From positions 58,172,638 to 58,236,637 of the forward strand of contig CM043699.1 of the NCBI GenBank assembly GCA_023935145.1: a stretch of 64,000 nt of DNA, read 5' to 3'. The stretch comes from Bretschneidera sinensis. Lineage: Eukaryota; Streptophyta; Magnoliopsida; Brassicales; Akaniaceae. Shown here one piece after another: positions 32,479 through 43,179 of the stretch (its first letter is position 1; each line of letters opens with the position of its first letter). The position numbers and the translations under genes are program-made. The notes under the pieces were generated by a model. That model saw only the letters and a list, made by a program, of their open reading frames with translations, had not been told where the DNA came from and searched no databases.

Positions 32479-33783
32479 TTGAATTTGAGACAGAGGAGGT
32501 GGATGGAGCTTATTAGTGACTATGATTGTATAATTCATTTTCATCTAGAAAATGCGAAGGTGGTAGCTGATGCCTTGAGTAGAAAATTTACAGTAAGATT
32601 AATTGCTATTGAGAGTCATGATGTGAATTTGATGATAGATTTAAGAGAGATAAGAATGAAGTTAAATATCAGTGCTAGAGGATCATTGTTAGCAAATATG
32701 GTTGTACAGTCATCCATTGTAGAACGCTTATCAGAAATACAAGGTAAAGATAAAGAGATAGAAAATATTAAACAGTGAGTTGAGAAGGGAGATACTGAGA
32801 GAGGCACATGATAATGTATATTTGATGCAACTGAGTAACAATAAGATGTATAGAGGATTGAGACAGAATTACTGGTGGTCAGGATTAAAGAGGGATGTAG
32901 CTGAATATATTTCTAGATGTTTGGTTTGTCAGCAAGTGAAGTCATAGAATAATCATCTGGGAGGCTTACTACAGCCTCTTCCTGTGTTTGAATGACCATA
33001 GAAAGATGTGAGTATGAATTTTGTTTCTGAATTTTCCCATATCTAGAGAGGTTATGACACAGTGTAAGTGATAGTAGATAGACTTTCTAAGTAATCTCAA
33101 TTTCTTCCAATTAAAACTAATTGGAGTCCTAAAAAGGTGGCTGAACAGTATCTAACTGAGATTGTGAGGTAGTATGGAGTACTATTGAGTATAGTGTCAT
33201 TTAGAGATGATAGATTTACATCTTGGTTTTGGAGAGGCTTTTAGAAAGCCATGTGTACACAGTTGTAGTTTAGTATAACTTTTACACCTCAAATAGATGA
33301 GCAGACATAAAGGATTATTAGGGTACTAGAAGATATGTTAAGGGTAAATGTGATTAGTTTCTCAATAAGTTAGGATACATACATGCCATTGATTGAATTT
33401 TCTTATAATAATCAACATCAATTTAGTATGGGAATGGAATCGTTTGAGGCATTGTATGATAGGAGGTGTAGAACTCCTATGTGTTGGGAAAAGTGGGAGA
33501 GAGAGATATATTTGATCCGTAAATAATTGAGTTAACAACTGATATGATCAAACTGGTTGGAGAGAACCTTAAAGCAGCACATAGTAGAGCAAATAGTTAT
33601 GCTGATAATAGAAGAAGACCTATTGAATTTCAAGTAGGTGTATTTAAAAATATCTCCATGGAAAGGTGTGTCGAGGGTCAAAAGAACGAAAAATTTAGTC
33701 CGAAGTATGTAGGACCCTATGAGGTTATTGAGAAAGTAGGGCTAGGTTTGAGTAGCCTGGATTTGCCCCCAAAGTTGAAGTAG
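32479..33783 (+). pseudogene. Chromovirus C integrase
   Basis: It starts with the RNase H-integrase linker ([22 protein letters not shown]). The zinc-binding H2C2 domain is partly preserved (MYRGLRQNYWWSGLKRDVAE, then CLVCQQVK). The core shows VIVDRLSK with the first aspartate and FRDDRFTSWFW near the second, and TPQIDEQT in place of HPQTDGQ. The frame is broken by stops at many places. The C-terminal part (33544-33783) includes KFSPKYVGPYEVIEKVG, the GPY/F module. It would insert cDNA into host chromatin if intact. Confidence 0.75.
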
Positions 33784-34060
33784 TTATATAATGTATTTCA
33801 CGTTTCACTTTTGCAAAAGTGATTACATGATGAATCTCATAATATTTCGAGCAAAGCTGTAGAAATTTAGAAAGATTTGACTTATATACAAGTACTAGTG
33901 AGAATTTTAAACAAAAAGCCAAGTCTTATGTAATAAAGTAATTTCATTGGTTTAAGTATTACGGCAGAACAAATATGTTGAAGAAATTACATGGGAGCAT
34001 AAGGCAAGAATGAGAAAAGAATACCCCCAACCTTTTCTTGAGTTAGGTTAGGAAATTTTG
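33784..34060 (+). pseudogene. Chromodomain remnant of chromovirus C
   Basis: After the GPY/F module, decayed frames read YNVFHVSLLQK and VRILNKKPS, then a piece resembling the end of a chromodomain. Chromodomains fused to integrase are the defining feature of chromoviruses and direct insertion into marked chromatin. Confidence 0.55.
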
Positions 34061-34090
34061 GAGAAGAAAGTTTTATAAGGTGGGTAGAAT

Positions 34091-34482
34091 TGTAATACCT
34101 GTGCTTTTAGAGTATGGGTAAAGAAGTAATTTGATAAATATGACAAGGAATTAAAATAACATATATGTGAAAGATTTATTATTGGATAAAATAATTCTTT
34201 AAAAAAAACTGGGCGTGCAGTGGTGTAGTTACAAAGAAAAAGAAGTAGAATAAGAAAAAAAAAAACAAAAACGGACGTGTTCAGGTGTGGGTAAGAAGAA
34301 GAAAAAAAAGGGTATTATGGGGACGGGGGGCAAATTTGCTTATATATACACTTTGTTCTTAATTTTAATTATACTTACCAAATCTTGATTGGTTTTCTTC
34401 TTTCTACAATTCAAACTACTCTATTTTTCTAAACACTTGGGGACCGAAATAAAGGCTGAAAGAGTAAAATTTTGAAGGGGTT
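34091..34482 (+). repeat. Chromovirus C 3' LTR, first part
   Basis: It starts TGTAATACCTGTGC right after the purine tract near 34078-34090 and is cut at 34482 by the Athila relative. Its last 41 bp reappear at 39938-39978. Confidence 0.8.
34442..34482. repeat. 41 bp flanking duplication (left copy)
   Basis: This is identical, base for base, to 39938-39978. It begins GACCGAAATAAAGGCTG and ends GAAGGGGTT. The two copies flank the Athila relative in place of an ordinary 5 bp duplication. Confidence 0.85.
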
Positions 34483-35767
34483 TGATGAGTGCCAAATATT
34501 GCATATTTTGTCCCTCTAATTTACATTTGTTGGCTTAGGAATTTGTTACTTTGAGTTGTTTTCGTTGTTTTTCAGGTTTACAAGCACTTGGAAAGGAGTT
34601 TCACTAAAATTGCCAGAATTGCCCGTACAGATCAATCATCTTTGAAAATTAAACTGTATTGATTCAAGAAGAACCAGGATATGAGCCATATATGCTTAGA
34701 AAGATCCAGAAGTCTATTTTTTGGAGAATTTTACGACTCGTAAAAATGATTTTTCTACAGAAAGTTATGGCCGTTTTAATAGACAAAGGTCAGGCTGTGC
34801 GGGCTGTGCGGGATTTCAGCGTGAACAGAAGTTTTGAAGGGCATGTGAAGACTTAAATCCAACATCCCACATTTGTTGGAAACACATTTCTATATCCCAC
34901 ATCCCACATCGGATTGGAAACACATTCCACTTGTGGTATTTGCCTATATAAGACCCACTCCACTTCATCATTTAGTGTACAATTCCTAAGCCACTTTGGT
35001 GTTTACCGGTGGACGTCCGCTAGAATTCTGGTGGATCCCGAAGGCATTGCTACCACGAGGGGTAGCGCCGCCCGGAAGCGAGTGGAATTTCTCCCATGTA
35101 AAGTTGTTTATTTATTTCTTTATATTCAGTTGTTTTAGTTTAAATGTTTAGCACTTGTTATTATAGTTTTATAGTTATGAGTGGCTAGACTCTTCAGCTA
35201 AGGTTGAAGATGAAGCCCCGCCGTTGTTTGGCGTAGTAGTTCAGATTTGCTTGTACAAATCTGACAATTTTTAGTATAAATGTTCTGTCAATTATTTGAG
35301 TTAATCTTATAATTGATTGAGTTTAAATTGTCTGTTGGATTTTCTTTGTGTTTCATCTGATGGATACATTGAATGCTTTTCGATTAAATTGGATTCGCTT
35401 TGTGATTTGTTAAGAGCGGATACATCGGGTGCTTTTGGTTTAGTTGGGATATTCTTTGTTTTTTGTCTTATAGTTGGATTCATTGAATGTTTTGATAGGC
35501 TATATTTTTAGAACATGTATGCTTAACTTCGGTGGGGTGGATTCGGAAACCTTAGTGCTTTTAATTATTAGTTTTTAAAATCAATTTAATTTAGTTTTAA
35601 TTTGTTTTGCAAATTATCATTCACAATTCGGAACTAGTTTAAAATAGAGTTAGTTTAGATTAAATTATATTTTCACAACGCAATTCCCTGTGGATTCGAC
35701 CTCGCACTTGCACAACACTATACTGCAAACGACTCGTGCGCTTGCGAGTAAATTAAAACTCACAACA
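34483..35767 (+). repeat. Element D 5' LTR
   Basis: This LTR is 1285 bp. It contains a TATA box (34944), a cluster with GGATCCCGAAGGC and GCGCCGCCCGG near 35030-35085, and a segment of 91 bp (34555-34645) that the 3' LTR lacks. Confidence 0.85.
34944..34952 (+). promoter_or_regulatory. TATA box of element D 5' LTR
   Basis: CTATATAAG, preceded by repeats of CATCCCACAT, is identical in the 3' LTR at 39104-39112. Confidence 0.65.
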
Positions 35768-35773
35768 AGTTTT

Positions 35774-35791
35774 TGGTGCCGTTGCCGGGGA
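35774..35791 (+). promoter_or_regulatory. PBS of element D, tRNA-Asp type
   Basis: TGGTGCCGTTGCCGGGGA has one difference from the standard Athila site. Confidence 0.85.
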
Positions 35792-35898
35792 ATTGTTTGG
35801 TTTGTGAAATTTTTTTGTCTGAATTGATTTTATTTTTCTACTAGTTAGTTATCAATTTTAAAAAAAGAAAAAAAAGTTTAATTTAATTTTTTAAAAAA

Positions 35899-36201
35899 AT
35901 GTGGATGAATCCAGCGCCGGTTTCACAGTCTTTAGAGGACGCCCTCAAGGATTTCATTAAAATGACCGGCCCGTCCCTCAATGCTGCTAACACATTCAAT
36001 GTTGAAAGCTGTTCCATCTGTGCTAGTCCCATGCATCTAGCACAGAATTGCCCTTCAATGCCTGCTTGTGCCGAGTATCCCATGGAACAAATGCATGCTT
36101 TCAATGAGTGTTGTTGGCAATCAAATGGATCTTACTCTGAAACATACAATCCAGGGTGGTGGACCACTCTAATTTTTCATGGGTGCAGAACCAACCAATG
36201 A
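35899..36201 (+). pseudogene. gag: Element D gag, rearranged zinc-knuckle part
   Basis: The first 22 residues (MNPAPVSQSLEDALKDFI) duplicate a segment found later at 36325-36385 in normal order. They are followed directly by a CCHC knuckle, CSICASPMHLAQNCP, with all ligands, and the YNPGW motif. The capsid-coding N-terminal half of gag is absent. A one-base shift near 36150 moves the frame into the next block. Confidence 0.7.
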
Positions 36202-37043
36202 ATCAGAGAGGAGCCTCTTTCCATGCTCACAATAAATACACTCCCGAATTTCCTCCACCAATTCCAAATTATGGTCACTCAGCTTATCCAGCACCATCAC
36301 CCGCTTACCAAGCTCCCATTCAAGCGCCAGTGTCGGTTTCACAGTCATTGGAGGACACTCTCAATGATTTCATGAAAACGACTAGCCAATCTATGAGTGA
36401 AATAATGAGTGCAACAATAGAAAACACCCAAGCGATTGCCACACTAGAGAGTCAAATTGATCAAATCGCAAGTTACGTGGGTGAAGGAGAGGAAGGAGAG
36501 TTCCCCAGTCAATCTGAGTCTAACCCAAAGGAACAGTTTGCGGTGGAAAATTCTTCAACTCCAATGCATTGGCAGGAACAAGTGCAATCAACTGTCCCAT
36601 ACTTGTCTGGGAGACAAGTAGACAATCAAGTGGAAGAGAACCCTGCTATGCACCAAGGGCAAGAGAGTGGCAACAATAAGAAGAGAGATGTTGAGCCATC
36701 TACAGCCACTCGTATTATTAAGGATCTCTCTAGGTCGTTTTTACCTAAAGTGCCTTACCTTGAGAGACTACAAACGCCCAAGAAAGAAGGGAAGTCTGAG
36801 GACATTATGGAGGCATGCTTTGCTCAGTTTGAAGAGGATTTGGATTTAGATAAGTTACTTGAGCAAGCAAATACTATCGTGGAGTCTGCTCCTCTAAAGA
36901 TCAGTGAGACGGAGGAAACCACAACACCTGAACCTCACAAGAAGGAACTTAAGCCTTTACTGGATAATCTTGAGTATAAGTTCCCAGGTCCAGCAGATTT
37001 TTTGCCTATAATTATAGCTTTAGATTTGGGTGATGCTCCATAG
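36156..37043 (+). pseudogene. Element D gag tail fused to pol linker (protease deleted)
   Basis: This 295-residue open frame starts within the post-knuckle NPGW-NHSNFSW region and continues through a Pro/Gln-rich part (PAYQAPIQAPVSVSQSLED), a helical part (ATLESQIDQIASYVGE) and an acidic part. It then reads KKELKPLLDNLEYKF, which in intact Athila elements comes after the protease. The DLGAS protease core is missing, so gag tail and pol start are joined in frame. It ends in a single TAG (37041) before the RT start. Confidence 0.7.
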
Positions 37044-37052
37044 GAGAAATTA

Positions 37053-37478
37053 TTGGATGTCTTAAGAGAGCATCAGGAAGCTATAGGCTGGACTATTGAG
37101 GATGTCAAAGGAATCAACCCCTCGTTGGTAATACACACGATACAGTTGGAGGAGAATGCCAAGCCATCGAGGGAGCCACAAAGAAGGCTCAACCCCGCTT
37201 TGCAAGAGGTTGTGAGGGCGGAAGATATTAAGCTGTTAGAGGCAGGGATCATTTATCCCATCTCTGATAGCAAGTGGGTGAGCCAGATTCCAGTCGTGCC
37301 CAAACGTGCTGAATTTACAGTAGTAAATAAAGACGATGAGTTGGTTCCAACTCGAGTGCAGTCAAGATGGAGAAAGTGTATAGTCTACCGTAAATTGAAT
37401 GCTGCCACTAGGCTTGATCATTTTCCATTCCCATTTATTGATCAGATGGTGGAGAGCTTAGTTGAGCCTGTTTACTAA
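37053..37478 (+). pseudogene. Element D reverse transcriptase, first 140 residues
   Basis: This is in the same frame as the preceding block. It contains LLDVLREHQEAIGWTIEDVK, QRRLNPALQEVVRAE, AGIIYPISDSKWVSQI and CIVYRKLNAATRLDHFPFPF, the standard entry to Athila RT (the usual CIDYRKLN has D replaced by V). After FIDQMVESL the pol sequence stops and the element jumps into the 3' module (TCTGGCTGAAGACGTTAAAC). The catalytic YxDD region, RNase H and integrase are absent. Confidence 0.75.
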
Positions 37479-38742
37479 TGTTGGGTCTGGCTGAAGACGT
37501 TAAACTTAGCGCTCATGGGAGGCACCCCACAGCTTATCTTATCTTTTGTTTATTTATTATTTCGCATTTTTATGATTAATGTTTGTTTCCAGTATTTTTT
37601 GTTTTCCAGTTTTTATTTTTCAGGGACAAAGCGTACTTCAGTTCAAGTTTGGGGGTATGCTATGAGCCATACCAGTCCAGATAGTTCTCCATATCTCAGG
37701 TCAGCTCTTTCCATATTAGTCACACATTGGGGTCAATGTGTAATTTAAGTTTGGGGGTATGGGAGACACATCACACACTTTGTCCTAATTTGTTGTCTTT
37801 TCGTCATAGAGATAAATGCATGCTCATGTTATCGTGAAATTTTAGTTGATCTAAACATTTTCTGTGATGTGATGTCATTGGTGAGCTTAACATTTTGAAC
37901 ACATGATCTGGTGATAAATTTTTAAAATTTAGTTACTTACTTTAGGCATTTTGAGAATTCACATGTTTGATCTAATCTAACACGAGCACATTAGCACAAA
38001 TTATGTGAGGTATGACATGTGATTTTAATGTGTATTTTTCCTTATCTTAACTGAAACTGGATGACTTGTTGGATGAACTCTTGGGCATAGGAAAATAAAA
38101 AAAAAAAAAAATTATCAATAAACTTTTCGCTGAGTAACTGGACCTCTTGCCTCAGTAAGCAGTGAGTGTTCACATCAAAAGGTGGAATTTTGCTTGGTAA
38201 TATTAAGGTTGGTTTAATTTCGTAGCCTTTTTGACTCGAGTTAGTAAGTCCTTAGGGGTGTCTTTACACCTAATGCCCTAAAACCACCTGGTTTGGGAGT
38301 CATTGACTTAACACTCGCTACATGGGTCAATTAGAAAGCTTAAGGGAACTAAACATAGCCGTGCCTTATTAAAAAAAAAAAAAAATACTATGCCTTTGTC
38401 GTTCATTTTTGATGGGAAATTCGGTGTATCTTGAGACATGGAGACCTTACACATTAGAGTTACTTGGAAGCTTTATTTTTATATGCTAATTCACATTACA
38501 CTGATTCAAGCTTGTGATGCCTTATCCTGCCTTTTGTAAGTAATTAGATTTTAACATTTCTATTCATTGCGAAGATGGGTTTACCTTTTTAAGCTTGCTT
38601 ATGAATGAATATCATGGTGATGTGTGCTCCTTAAATTTTTGGATACCATGAGTGATGGCTTTATCTTTATGTTCTTTGTTTTTCATTGAGTCTTTTATTT
38701 TGTTTTGCTAAGGGACTAGCAAATTGTAAGTTTGGGGGTATT
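37479..38742 (+). other. Element D 3' module
   Basis: This corresponds to 13588-15017 of Athila A: the same opening, PPT-like AAGTTTGGGGGT at 37645, 37747 and 38728, a perfect hairpin at 37722-37741, and 'cctcttgcctcag'. The last PPT word is separated from the LTR by ATT. Confidence 0.7.
37722..37741 (+). promoter_or_regulatory. Conserved hairpin before the second PPT-like word
   Basis: ACACATTG and CAATGTGT form a perfect 8 bp stem with loop GGGT. Athila A and B keep the stem with a small bulge (13845-13868 in A). Confidence 0.6.
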
Positions 38743-39927
38743 TGATGAGTGCCAAATATTGCATATTTTGTCCCTCTAATTTACATTTGTTAGCTTAGAA
38801 ATTTGTTACTTTGAAAATTAAACTGTATTGATTCAAGAAGAACCAGGATATGAGCCATATATGCTTAGAAAGATCCAGAAGTCTATTTTATGGAGAATTT
38901 TACGGCTCGTAAAAATGATTTTTCTACAGAAAGTTATGGCCGTTTTAGTAGACAAAGGTCGGGCTGTGCGGGATTTCAGCGTGAACAGAAGTTTTGAAGG
39001 GCATGTGAAGACTTAAATCCAACATCCCACATTGGTTGGAAACACATTTCTATATCCCACATCCCACATCGGATTGGAAACACATTCCACTTGTGGTATT
39101 TGCCTATATAAGACCCACTCCACTTCATCATTCAGTGTACAATTCCTAAGCCACTTTGGTGTTTACCGGTGGACGTCCGCTAGCATTCTGGTGGATCCCG
39201 AAGGCATTGCTACCACGAGGGGAAGCGCCGCCCGGCAGCGAGTGGAATTTCTCCCATGTAAAGTTGTTTATTTATTTCTTTATATTCAGTTGTTTTAGTT
39301 TAAATGTTTAGCACTTGTTATTATAGTTTTATAGTTATGAGTGGCTAGACTCTTCAGCTAAGGTTGAAGATGAAGCCCCGCCGTTGTTTGGCGTAGTAGT
39401 TCAGATTTGCTTGTACAAATCTGACAATTTTTAGTATAAATGTTCTGTCAATTATTTGAGTTAATCTTATAATTGATTGAGTTTAAATTGTCTGTTGGAT
39501 TTTCTTTGTGTTTCATCTGATGGATACATTGAATGCTTTTCGATTAAATTGGATTCGCTTTGTGATTTGTTAAGAGCGGATACATCGGGTGCTTTTGGTT
39601 TAGTTGGGATATTCTTTGTTTTTTGTCTTATAGTTGGATTCATTGAATGTTTTGATAGGCTATATTTTTAGAACATGTATGCTTAACTTCGGTGGGGTGG
39701 ATTCGGAAACCTTAGTGCTTTTAATTATTAGTTTTTAAAATCAATTTAATTTAGTTTTAATTTGTTTTGCAAATTATCATTCACAATTCGGAACTAGGTT
39801 AAAATAGAGTTAGTTTAGATTAAATTATATTTTCACAACGCAATTCCCTGTGGATTCGACCTCGCACTTGGACAACGCTATACTGCAAACGACTCATGCG
39901 CTTGCGAGTAAATTAAAACTCACAACA
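38743..39927 (+). repeat. Element D 3' LTR
   Basis: This LTR is 1185 bp. It lacks the 91 bp between two CTTTGA copies of the 5' LTR and one 9 bp unit of GCTGTGCGG, and is otherwise nearly identical. Confidence 0.85.
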
Positions 39928-39937
39928 AGTTTTTGAA

Positions 39938-39978
39938 GACCGAAATAAAGGCTGAAAGAGTAAAATTTTGAAGGGGTT
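39938..39978. repeat. 41 bp flanking duplication (right copy)
   Basis: This is a perfect copy of 34442-34482. Between the LTR end and this copy lie AGTTTTTG (39928-39935) and two A residues. Confidence 0.85.
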
Positions 39979-41472
39979 TACGGGAGAATTTTATAGAGAG
40001 TCAGAGGAAGCTCTAAGAAAAATAGAAGGTAATAACATGAAGTTTATTTTTGAAATTTAGCATACACGAAAATTTTCAGAATTCAATGTGAGAGTTTTCA
40101 AAGGGTGTGAATTATAAGGAATTAAAGAATAAATGAGAAATTTTAACATAAATGTTATATCAGGTGTTGACGATCAGCAACCGGGGAAAATTGCTGAAAG
40201 GGGTAGAAAAGGCAAAGAGGTGATCCACGAGTAGCTAAGTGCTATGTGGTGAGTTAGATTTACTTTAAGTAATCAAGATAAATATGAAATATACAGTGAT
40301 AATATTAGAATAAATTATTAACTTATGATTTGGTGGTAGATGAAAAATTGGTTGATAGGTATAATAGGAATAATTGATGTGTAGAAACTTAATATATGAT
40401 AAGTAATATTATTATAATAATAAGTCGATGTAATGATAAATGTGATAAATGAAATTCTTGACGAGCTATGGTTGATGATTTGATATGATTTATGAGGAGA
40501 AGAATTTAGTGAAATTTTTCAAATAATAATTTGAGAATAATCAGGATAGCTAATTTAAATGTTTGAATACATGCTTGTTTCTATATTATTGTTCATATGC
40601 ATATTTCATGTCATTATTCATATGCATATATATGAAAATAAAAGAACTGGCCGGTTTGAATGAGAATAAAAGAACCGAAAAGGCAACCAGTCTAAGATAA
40701 ACATGTCGACATGTGGGAAGACATTCCCAATAATAACATTTAAATTCATGCATTGCATTTGTTTAAATATTGATTATTTTTATTTGAGATGCTAAAGTGC
40801 TATTCATGATTGTAAATTTATTGATAGATGAATGAGTCGCCCTGAGAGACAATTATGTTGAGAAGAAATATGGAAATATAAAATGATGAGAATTATCTGG
40901 GTGACTAATTATATGCTGTGAACCTCATAATGAGGTAATTATGAGATAGAATTGATAAGCTCAAGAGGATGATTAACAATACGAGAAGAAGAGATTTATA
41001 AAGGATAGAGATTTAATATGAGTAGTGATATTAGAATGTTATTATCAAAATATATGAGATATAGATGAATGAATACTGGAAGACTAATTATACAAATTGA
41101 ATACTTCTAGTAAGTTTAATTCACTAAGATTTTGAAGCTTACTCCTTATTGTACAATGATTTCAGGTAGCAGACAGGACAAATAGTTTGGTAAGTTGAGA
41201 TTCAGAATTATCTGTAAGCCACATGGTTCACATCCTCAGACTAATGGAAAACAAAAATAAAAATGTATTTGTAAATATTAATGCATATTACGTTGTATAT
41301 AATGTGTAAGTCAAGATCTGAATGCTGTATCTCCCCCGTTGAGGGTTGAGGATTGATGTAAAAATTGCACTTGGTATTATTTTTTTTATTGTTTTATATA
41401 TGTGTTGTGCTGTGATTTTTAAAATGTGACAACATCGTCTAGGGGGTGGCTAACCCAAGATAGGTCATTACA
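39979..41472 (+). repeat. Chromovirus C 3' LTR, second part
   Basis: This resumes the LTR after element D and ends GGTCATTACA at 41472, followed by GGTGG. It has a shorter minisatellite (40630-40695) than the 5' LTR. Confidence 0.8.
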
Positions 41473-42150
41473 GGTGGTGCTGGTGGCAATGGCACCAAGA
41501 GCAACAAGATTAGCTATATCCAATTACATAACGTACAATCAAGTGCATAGGTAGACAATTCCAGACCTAAATACCATAACAACCAAAAAAATACAACTAC
41601 AACCAAACGACCCCCAATAAAAATAACTATTACCAACCAAAAAGGAAGCGTAGAGGCCCTAATAACTGTTCACTCCATTAAGGATGAGATTATCTCAAGC
41701 CCTAAGGAAACTTATAAAAAAGGATAAGCTTCATCCTTTACCTACCAAACATGTACCTAATCCTATCCCACCTTATCTCGACCTTAACAAGTTATTTGCT
41801 TTTCACTAATACCTTGGCCATGACACTGACAAATGCTAAAGGCTAAGAAATAAGATCTAAGATCTCATAAATGATGGCCTATTACCACCTGAAGTCATTG
41901 AAAATCCCATGCTTAACTACTACTCAATACTACCACCTAATCTCCTCAACATGATTGAGGATTCATCCATTACCCTTGGCCCATCCACCCTAATCACACC
42001 AGCTCCCAAACAGGTATTCTCTATACACAAACCTAAACACATACTCCTGATTACCTCGGACTTCCTAAGAAACCTAAGGTACAAGCACCCTTGTAAGGAA
42101 GTCACTATTAATGATATTTGGAATAATGATAGTGAAGATAATTGAGAGTA
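41473..42150 (+). pseudogene. gag: Tat/Ogre gag remnant, C-terminal part
   Basis: This continues the gag cut at 26233. Readable segments include DLNKLFAFHQYLGHDTDKC and RLRNKIQDLINDGLLPPEV, the Tat/Ogre version of the nucleocapsid region with its zinc-knuckle histidine and last cysteine. The frame from 41909 runs to 42145 with FLRNLRYKHPCKEV. Stops interrupt the earlier part. Confidence 0.7.
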
Positions 42151-42549
42151 GTGAGTGACACAATAACAATGGTCGATTCAGTGGTAAACAAGGCAATGAG
42201 CAAAGTATCACTAAAAAGTTCAGTGAACAAGTTAGTGGCAAACTTAGAGGTTGGAAAGGCAGCAGTGATAGATGTAGTGGTTAAAAAGATAAACATGGCA
42301 ACTATTGGTTATGAGAACAAATTAGTTGGCAAAATTGAGGAAACCAAGGTAATTGAAAATGACAAACAAAGAACAATGATGAGGAAGAAGAAGATGTGGG
42401 ATAATAACAGTGATGAAGAAGAAGAAGTGAATCATTTGACTCATGGTGGTTGTCATTTTAAACCACGCCACCTCGAGGAAAGTAATCCCAAAAGGGAAGA
42501 GAAAAATAAGGATAAGGTGATGGTAGAAAAGGAGAATGAAAGAAGATAG
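42142..42549 (+). pseudogene. Tat/Ogre gag-pol linker
   Basis: This open stretch encodes a Lys/Glu-rich, low-complexity sequence (MRKKKMWDNNSDEEEEVNH). It has no recognised domain. In this lineage a charged linker separates gag from protease. It ends in a stop at 42547. Confidence 0.45.
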
Positions 42550-43179
42550 AAACAGAAAGAAAAAGAAAAAGAAGAAGACCCAATGTTGCGTTAGTTGCAT
42601 GCCAAAATTTCAATATGGGGCCGGTCAAGAATAGTTGACAAGTTGTGCTAGATCACTTGGGTGGGGTAGAAGTCCCTACAAATGATTTACGTGATGATCT
42701 ATTAGCTTTGATTAACGTTTCAAGGAAAAGAGACCCAAATCTAACTTTTGGTGACAAGGATCTACGATCGATTGGAGGGAACCACACGAATGGTTTGTAC
42801 TTGACAACGAAAAATCGAGGGAAAAGATTCCTATGGTGTTCTTAGATAATGGATCTACATTGAATGTGTACTTTGAGAACTACCAAAATCTTAAGGTTAG
42901 AGGAAGTTGACTTTTCCTTAACCACCCAAATAGTAAGGGTATATGACAATACCAAAAGGTATGTTGCTAAAGTTGTGGGTTTGATATGCACTCTTTATAG
43001 AACCCGATTTTATTAGAGCTTGATTTAGACATTAATAAAACACTCTTAAAGTGTTTAATTTATGTGTTCAATGCACAAGAAAGTTTGATTCAATTAGGAG
43101 AATTTTTGGAAATCCGAAAGACCAAAAAGAACGGAGGAATGTGAAGAAAATTTGGGTGCATTCGATTATGGTCATAATG

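Larger units (their letters stand above)
34483..39935 (+). mobile_element. Young non-autonomous Athila relative D
   Basis: LTRs (34483-35767 and 38743-39927) start TGATGAGTGCC and end CACAACA. The PBS is TGGTGCCGTTGCCGGGGA. The interior has a rearranged gag, no protease, only the first part of RT, then the shared Athila 3' module. The LTRs differ by roughly 1-1.5 percent substitutions (about 16 seen by eye) plus two indels, so it is the youngest element here. The 3' end keeps AGTTTTTG beyond the LTR and is flanked by a 41 bp duplication. Confidence 0.8.
26234..41472 (+). mobile_element. Chromovirus C (Gypsy), with two nested insertions
   Basis: LTRs of about 2.0 kb start TGTRATACC and end TTACA. 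A PBS-like TAGTATCAGAGC follows, then gag, protease, RT, RNase H, integrase and a chromodomain remnant in standard Gypsy order, and a 3' end with the AAGGTGGGTAGAAT purine tract. The integrase-chromodomain tail and the tRNA-iMet PBS fit the Tekay/Del-type chromoviruses. A solo LTR interrupts the RT (30490-31685), and an Athila relative interrupts the 3' LTR (34483-39935). All frames are decayed. Confidence 0.8.
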
